The translations under genes and the position numbers were made by a program. Below are positions 60,135 through 64,000 of a DNA stretch of 64,000 nt, one piece after another. Source of the stretch: Physcia stellaris (lineage: Eukaryota > Ascomycota > Lecanoromycetes > Caliciales > Physciaceae); contig JABSSW010000044.1 of assembly GCA_018902385.1 (NCBI GenBank), positions 248,001 through 312,000 on the forward strand. The letters run 5' to 3'. Below the pieces are notes generated by a model that was not told the origin of the DNA, did no database searches, and worked only from the letters and a program-made list of their open reading frames with translations. The stretch's first letter is position 1. Each line of letters starts with the position of its first letter.

Positions 60135-60456
60135 GGGAGGTTTTGCAACCGCGAGTTAACCCGCGGGTTAACTTTTTCAGCTGTGCTTAAGTCTTGCCAG
60201 CAATCTGTTTTAGGCAGTCGACGGCGCTGATATAACCGAGCGACTAAGCGATATGAAGGCTCATTTAGTCCATATATGATCTAGCTGCGGAAGCTAGACT
60301 CTGTTCTTTTCCTATTCGAGGCAACGAGTTATTATCACGGCCCCGTGGTAATTACCACGGGCCCGTGGTAACTGTTCTCCTAATCCGTCATCAGCGTGCT
60401 CGATTAGGAAATAAAAAAGTTAACCCGCGGGTTAACTCGCGGTTGCAAAACCTCCC
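60135..60456. mobile_element. 322-bp MITE with perfect 43-bp terminal inverted repeats
   Basis: Left arm 60135-60177 begins GGGAGGTTTTGCAACCGCGA. Right arm 60414-60456 is its exact reverse complement over 43 bp. Both sides carry TA (60133-60134 and 60457-60458), the target duplication of Tc1/mariner-type transposition. Each arm contains the palindrome TTAACCCGCGGGTTAA. The middle has a second palindromic patch (GGTAATTACC flanked by CACGGGCC-like arms, about 60340-60372). No coding frame. The perfect arms imply recent activity. Confidence 0.92.
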
Positions 60457-60798
60457 TAATGAGGTATTAATTCCCGGAGCTAAAAGAGCCAAGCTAACGC
60501 CAAGAAGCTACGAGTAGGCGCCACGGATCGAACATGCCTGACGCACTACTGTGGCTTAACCTCAGCCAGTCACAGCGTCGGAGTTTTAATCTATGCAATT
60601 ATCAACTCTATTCCGTGTCCCTTCTTCACGAACATGCGCAATCCTCGACGGGTGGCGCATTGTCCCACCCACCATAATGACTCCTGCTTCTCCATTGAAG
60701 CTAACGGTGTTTATAGGCTGCGCTCCACCTATTGATACCACCGGACCTATTGCTTCTTCCAGATGCAGATTAGTGAAACACATGTGCTATTGAGGCGC

Positions 60799-61839
60799 TC
60801 AAGCAGCAGGAACAGTTAGATTTGAAGAGATTTCGAGAATACTCTCCATGTCTTGGATGGTGGTCCTCCCCAGGCCGCATTCCGATGAAATGCCAAAATC
60901 GCCCTGGTAGACTTGTTTGGCCATGTCGATCCTCTCTTTTGTCCCCGTTTCGTCGTTTGCATGGACAAGCCCGAGAAAGAGTTGCGTACTTTCTAAGTCG
61001 AGCTTTTGTAAGGGTCTGTAGTACGCCTCATCCGTTCGATCTTTGGGGACTGGCAGATGAATGTAATGGACTGAATGAATAGGGGTTATTGCTTCCATTA
61101 CATCATTTGCCAAATCTACCAGTAACTGGGTGTCGGTAGGCTGCACGAAATGTTGGTGAGCGAAATCCCCGTAGCAGAAATGGAAGCCTAGCTCGACATC
61201 AGATCCCACAGCTGACACCATCCGAGATATTCGGTCTATAATCCCAGTCTTGACAGGCTTGAAGTATGGTCTGAAATACGGATCCTCCAGCCTGCCATGC
61301 TCGAATTCAAGTATTGCGATTTCCGTTGGAAGGTCGATCTGGAGGCTTAAGTCTGAAGCTGGAATCTTTTCTTGCAGATTCCGCATAGCTTCTACCATCC
61401 GTTTCTCGTACAATGGCTCTATGCTTGAGCAGAAACGCGTCTCTATGAAACCGCGCACTACACTCAACGGTGTCGGTAGACAGACCTGGAAGCGTACCCC
61501 AGCTGCGATCTTTCCCGTCTTACGCAGGCTGCAAAATTCACGATACGACGCCACTGCTTGGTCATCATATCCAGTGGGTTGAATGTCGGCAATGTCGTAA
61601 ACCTTTCCGCTAATTGCGTCGGAAGGCCGTCCACCCAAGCGTGGCTGGACCGTTTCGATAGGGAAGACTGGATGCTGCCACGCGATGAAATTGCTGCGAT
61701 TGCCTGTCTCGCCATCAGGAATTCGGTGAAGTCGCCCCGGAAGCGCTGCCACTACCTTTGTGAAAAATTCAGTAGCCGTACAGACCGGGCTACTACCGAC
61801 AAGAAGAACCTGGGATATTTGGGATGATTCGGTAGTCAT
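60799..61839 (-). CDS. MetE/UROD-like TIM-barrel protein, single exon
   Basis: A 346-residue intronless frame with ATG at 61839. The sequence resembles the C-terminal catalytic barrel of cobalamin-independent methionine synthase and related UROD/MetE-like enzymes. It reads LLVGSSPVCTATEFF and LPGRLHRIPDGETGNR near the start, QIDLPTEIAILEF in the middle, LGFHFCYGDF, IHLPVPKD and ISSECGLGR at the end. The HxC pair and the late Cys correspond to MetE zinc ligands, so a thiol methyl-transfer chemistry is possible. At 346 residues it lacks the N-terminal MetE barrel, so it is not a methionine synthase proper. It lies between the MITE and the second rhodopsin-domain gene, 4 kb from the UstYa pair. 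Membership of the same pathway is conjecture. Confidence 0.75.
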   Translation of the reverse strand: MTTESSQISQVLLVGSSPVCTATEFFTKVVAALPGRLHRIPDGETGNRSNFIAWQHPVFPIETVQPRLGGRPSDAISGKVYDIADIQPTGYDDQAVASYREFCSLRKTGKIAAGVRFQVCLPTPLSVVRGFIETRFCSSIEPLYEKRMVEAMRNLQEKIPASDLSLQIDLPTEIAILEFEHGRLEDPYFRPYFKPVKTGIIDRISRMVSAVGSDVELGFHFCYGDFAHQHFVQPTDTQLLVDLANDVMEAITPIHSVHYIHLPVPKDRTDEAYYRPLQKLDLESTQLFLGLVHANDETGTKERIDMAKQVYQGDFGISSECGLGRTTIQDMESILEISSNLTVPAA

Positions 61840-62381
61840 CTTGACTGATAGAGATTAGAAGAGCTTCTAGATCACTGGGTGTTCAGGAGAACATGACGGT
61901 AAAACGGAAGGCCTAAGCGCGGGCTCTAATCTTCCCAGGGGTTTGAGCTTACGTGAGGTGTGTAATGCATTACTATCTATGATGCTTGCCTACAGTAAAA
62001 GTCAACAGGAGGGATGGTCAGGCCCATTCTCTCAGAGACAGTTGTGCCAGGTCTGCCAATACAAGTCTCAGCTGTAGGAGAATAATGCCTGCAATCTTGT
62101 GCTCGGTAAGCAATCATCTTACTATCCACTACGTCATATCACACATATATGAGCCGCTTCGGACTTAGTCGCCCGAAGGCTCTTTTCAATTTACTTCTAC
62201 GGCTCCTACTTGTGCCACCTTCATACACTGCCGCTTGGCTACCGCCAATCGAAGGGAACAAGCTCACTTTGACGGATATCCGCGGACCTCGGGATTTCAG
62301 CTCTTTTTAAGTTCTCTGCAATGATATACCCGTCAGACTCTTCAGAGTTGCCGCCTGCTCTTCTCGCAGCTTCCTGGAGTG
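61840..62381. promoter_or_regulatory. Divergent promoter spacer, MetE-like / rhodopsin-domain gene
   Basis: This 542-bp spacer separates two divergent start codons (61839 and 62382). No gene and no identifiable binding site were seen. Confidence 0.4.
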
Positions 62382-63682
62382 ATGGCATCGGCATCGGTAA
62401 CATCAGAACAATATGGATACTACATACGGCATGCCAACGATAATAAGCAAGCCAATCTCATCGCCACTATCATCTTGTGTCTCGCTCTCCCATGTGTCGG
62501 CGTAGCTTTGAGGTTTCTCTCAAGACGAATTACTGGAGCTGGATACAAAGCGGATGACTGGCTCATCTTGACAGCGCTCGTGAGTAAAATCACAGAGTAA
62601 CCCTCAAAGGCAATACAGTTCTGATCTATGTTCTCAGGTTCCTCTAGCTGGCATGAGTACAACAACTGGACTCACTATTAGGTATGGCGAGGGCAGACAT
62701 ATCATCTTCGTGAGTGACGTAGAAGGATTTGCCAAGGTACGCAACGAAATTAGAAAATGTGTAGACACTTGATGGATTTCTTGCAGGCTTATATTGCTGG
62801 CGTCGTTGTCTACGCGTTGACGGTTATCTTCACCAAGCTCTCAATTCTATATCTATATCATCGAATATTTCAATCGAAGCTGCTTGCGATCCTTGCATGC
62901 TTCATCTCGGCTTTGGTCCTAGCTTACAACGCGGCTTTGATCCTCTTTGCGTTCTTGCAATGCGTTCCGCTCTCAAAGCTATGGACTGGCGAGCCTGGAG
63001 GAAGATGCGTTAAAACTACCCCAGCTTACGTTACTTTAGCGTAAGCCATTCCAGTCGGTAGAAGGTACCAAAGGCTTACACGCATCTAGGGTAATGAATG
63101 TTGTCACAGATATTATGATTCTAACATTGCCCATCAAGTATGTGATGAAGCTTCAAATGAAACCGAGCCGGAAAGTCCAGCTTTTGGGCACTTTCTTCCT
63201 AGGTGGCATGTAAGCTCATCCTCCAACAGCCAGTACTGTGTATTGTCAGCTAATCAAAGTTGGCAAAACAACAGAGTGTGCATTTTTGGTGTTGTGCGTA
63301 CTTACTACGTAGGCAAAGTAACTGCAGCTGATGCCTCCTGTAATGCTCCTCAAACTTTGACAACATATACTTGACTGATGGTATTGCAGGGACTGCCTCA
63401 GACGGTGCTATTTGGTCCCAGGTCGAAATCTCAGTTGGCATCATCAGCGCTTGTCTTCCGACTTACAGACCACTAATCACCTACAGAGGCCAACAGATCG
63501 CCAAACAGTCTCAATCGACCCACATAGTTGAACACCTAAGCAAGCAGAAAAGATCCAAACCCAGACACATTCGAATAGAGGACTACCCACTTCAGCAGAA
63601 CTCCCTCAAAGGCTCGGAAAGACTGATCTTTGACGAATTCCAAGGAACAGCGATTATTACCAAGCCCAAAGATACAGTCTAG
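62382..63682 (+). CDS. SAT4/PTH11-type rhodopsin-domain integral membrane protein, second gene
   Basis: A 342-residue protein from six exons: 62382-62579, 62638-62736, 62787-63040, 63090-63209, 63275-63339 and 63390-63682. All phases fit; the total is 343 codons with the stop. Hallmarks are YKADDWLILTAL, YGEGRHI, VVYALTVIFTKLSILYLYHR, FLQCVPLSKLW, VVTDIMILTLPIKYV, CIFGVVRTYYVG, the DAS-W junction at intron 5 and EISVGIISACLPTYRPL. The tail is basic and polar. It shares the fold and motif order of the gene at 6471-7814 but not its intron positions, so the two are old paralogues. Ligand and role are unknown. Confidence 0.87.
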
Positions 63683-64000
63683 CCACTGGGGAAAATGTCA
63701 AAATTACTGCCTAAGTGGATTGTCATAGATGAACATGATTGACCCCTCAAATCCTCTGTAACCGATACTGTCGGTAGAGTGATTGAGTTCTAGCCCGATT
63801 GTTATAGACTGGGGTAACATACCTCCCAAGAATTCAACATTCTCCACATTTGCAACAGCTTTATGCACAGATGAGATGGCTGAAGGAGCTCTCCCTTGCC
63901 TTTTCACTGTACTTTTCAGCAAGCCCAATGATTTTGATTACCATGAAGCACCGTCTAGCCATTTCCATCTGTGAGTCAAGGGAATGACGGATACAGTCCC
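63683..64000. other. Window end, no gene seen
   Basis: Short frames only, for example 63704-63928 minus. The stretch holds the 3' end of the preceding gene and nothing else I can identify. Confidence 0.35.

Noticed and set aside
60516-60590. tRNA-like sequence on the minus strand (TGGCTGAGG A-box-like, GTTCGATCC B-box-like)
   Set aside because: A D-stem and a partial T-stem can be drawn, but the acceptor arms do not pair and no anticodon stem forms. At most a decayed tRNA or chance pol III boxes.

Overview
The window looks like chromosomal DNA of a filamentous ascomycete (Pezizomycotina). The genes are cut by many 46-130 bp GT..AG introns, and the protein families are typical of these fungi: Dcp2, DUF4112, SAT4/PTH11-type rhodopsin-domain proteins, ArAE_2_N/DUF2421 transporters, Sec14 and UstYa (DUF3328). 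Normal-GC gene blocks flank one long AT-rich block of decayed transposons. All exon structures were worked out by eye from reading frame, splice signals and family motifs. The species cannot be named from the sequence.

Left block (1-23.4 kb): the mRNA-decapping enzyme gene (minus) is divergent from a DUF4112 gene (plus). Then come a six-exon rhodopsin-domain membrane protein (minus), a seven-exon 1055-residue ArAE-like membrane transporter (plus), a weak hypothetical gene (minus), a large multi-TM glycosylated membrane protein (plus) and a broken acyl-CoA synthetase (plus). At 18582-18943 a small inverted-repeat element is filled with 34-bp tandem repeats.

Middle block (about 23.4-50.94 kb): a nest of four LTR elements. 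Outer Ty3/Gypsy chromovirus D (23759-50942) holds element B (24367-31731) in its 5' part. It also holds a second copy of its own family, A (33330-46499), in its protease region. A is split by element C (38639-45113), which carries several degenerate C2H2 zinc-finger motifs. B and C have perfect 5-bp target-site duplications; those of A and D differ only by transitions. Removing the insertions leaves D and A both at about 6.6-6.7 kb. The whole block carries a RIP-like scar with an unusual preference: CpT and CpC are nearly gone while CpA and CpG remain. Broken reading frames stop mostly at TGA where tryptophan is expected.

Right block (50.95-64 kb): a Sec14/CRAL-TRIO gene with a one-base frame break, an intact six-exon 2-oxoglutarate/Fe(II) oxygenase-like gene, and two UstYa-family oxidase genes head to head (230 and 260 residues). 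A 51-residue secreted-peptide gene follows, then a TA-flanked MITE with perfect 43-bp inverted repeats, a MetE/UROD-like enzyme gene and a second intact rhodopsin-domain gene. The UstYa pair next to a small secreted peptide suggests part of a specialised-metabolite locus, possibly a ribosomal peptide, but no tyrosinase, synthetase or repeated-core precursor is visible here.

Several otherwise well-conserved genes show single-base deletions. They may be sequence errors or real lesions.
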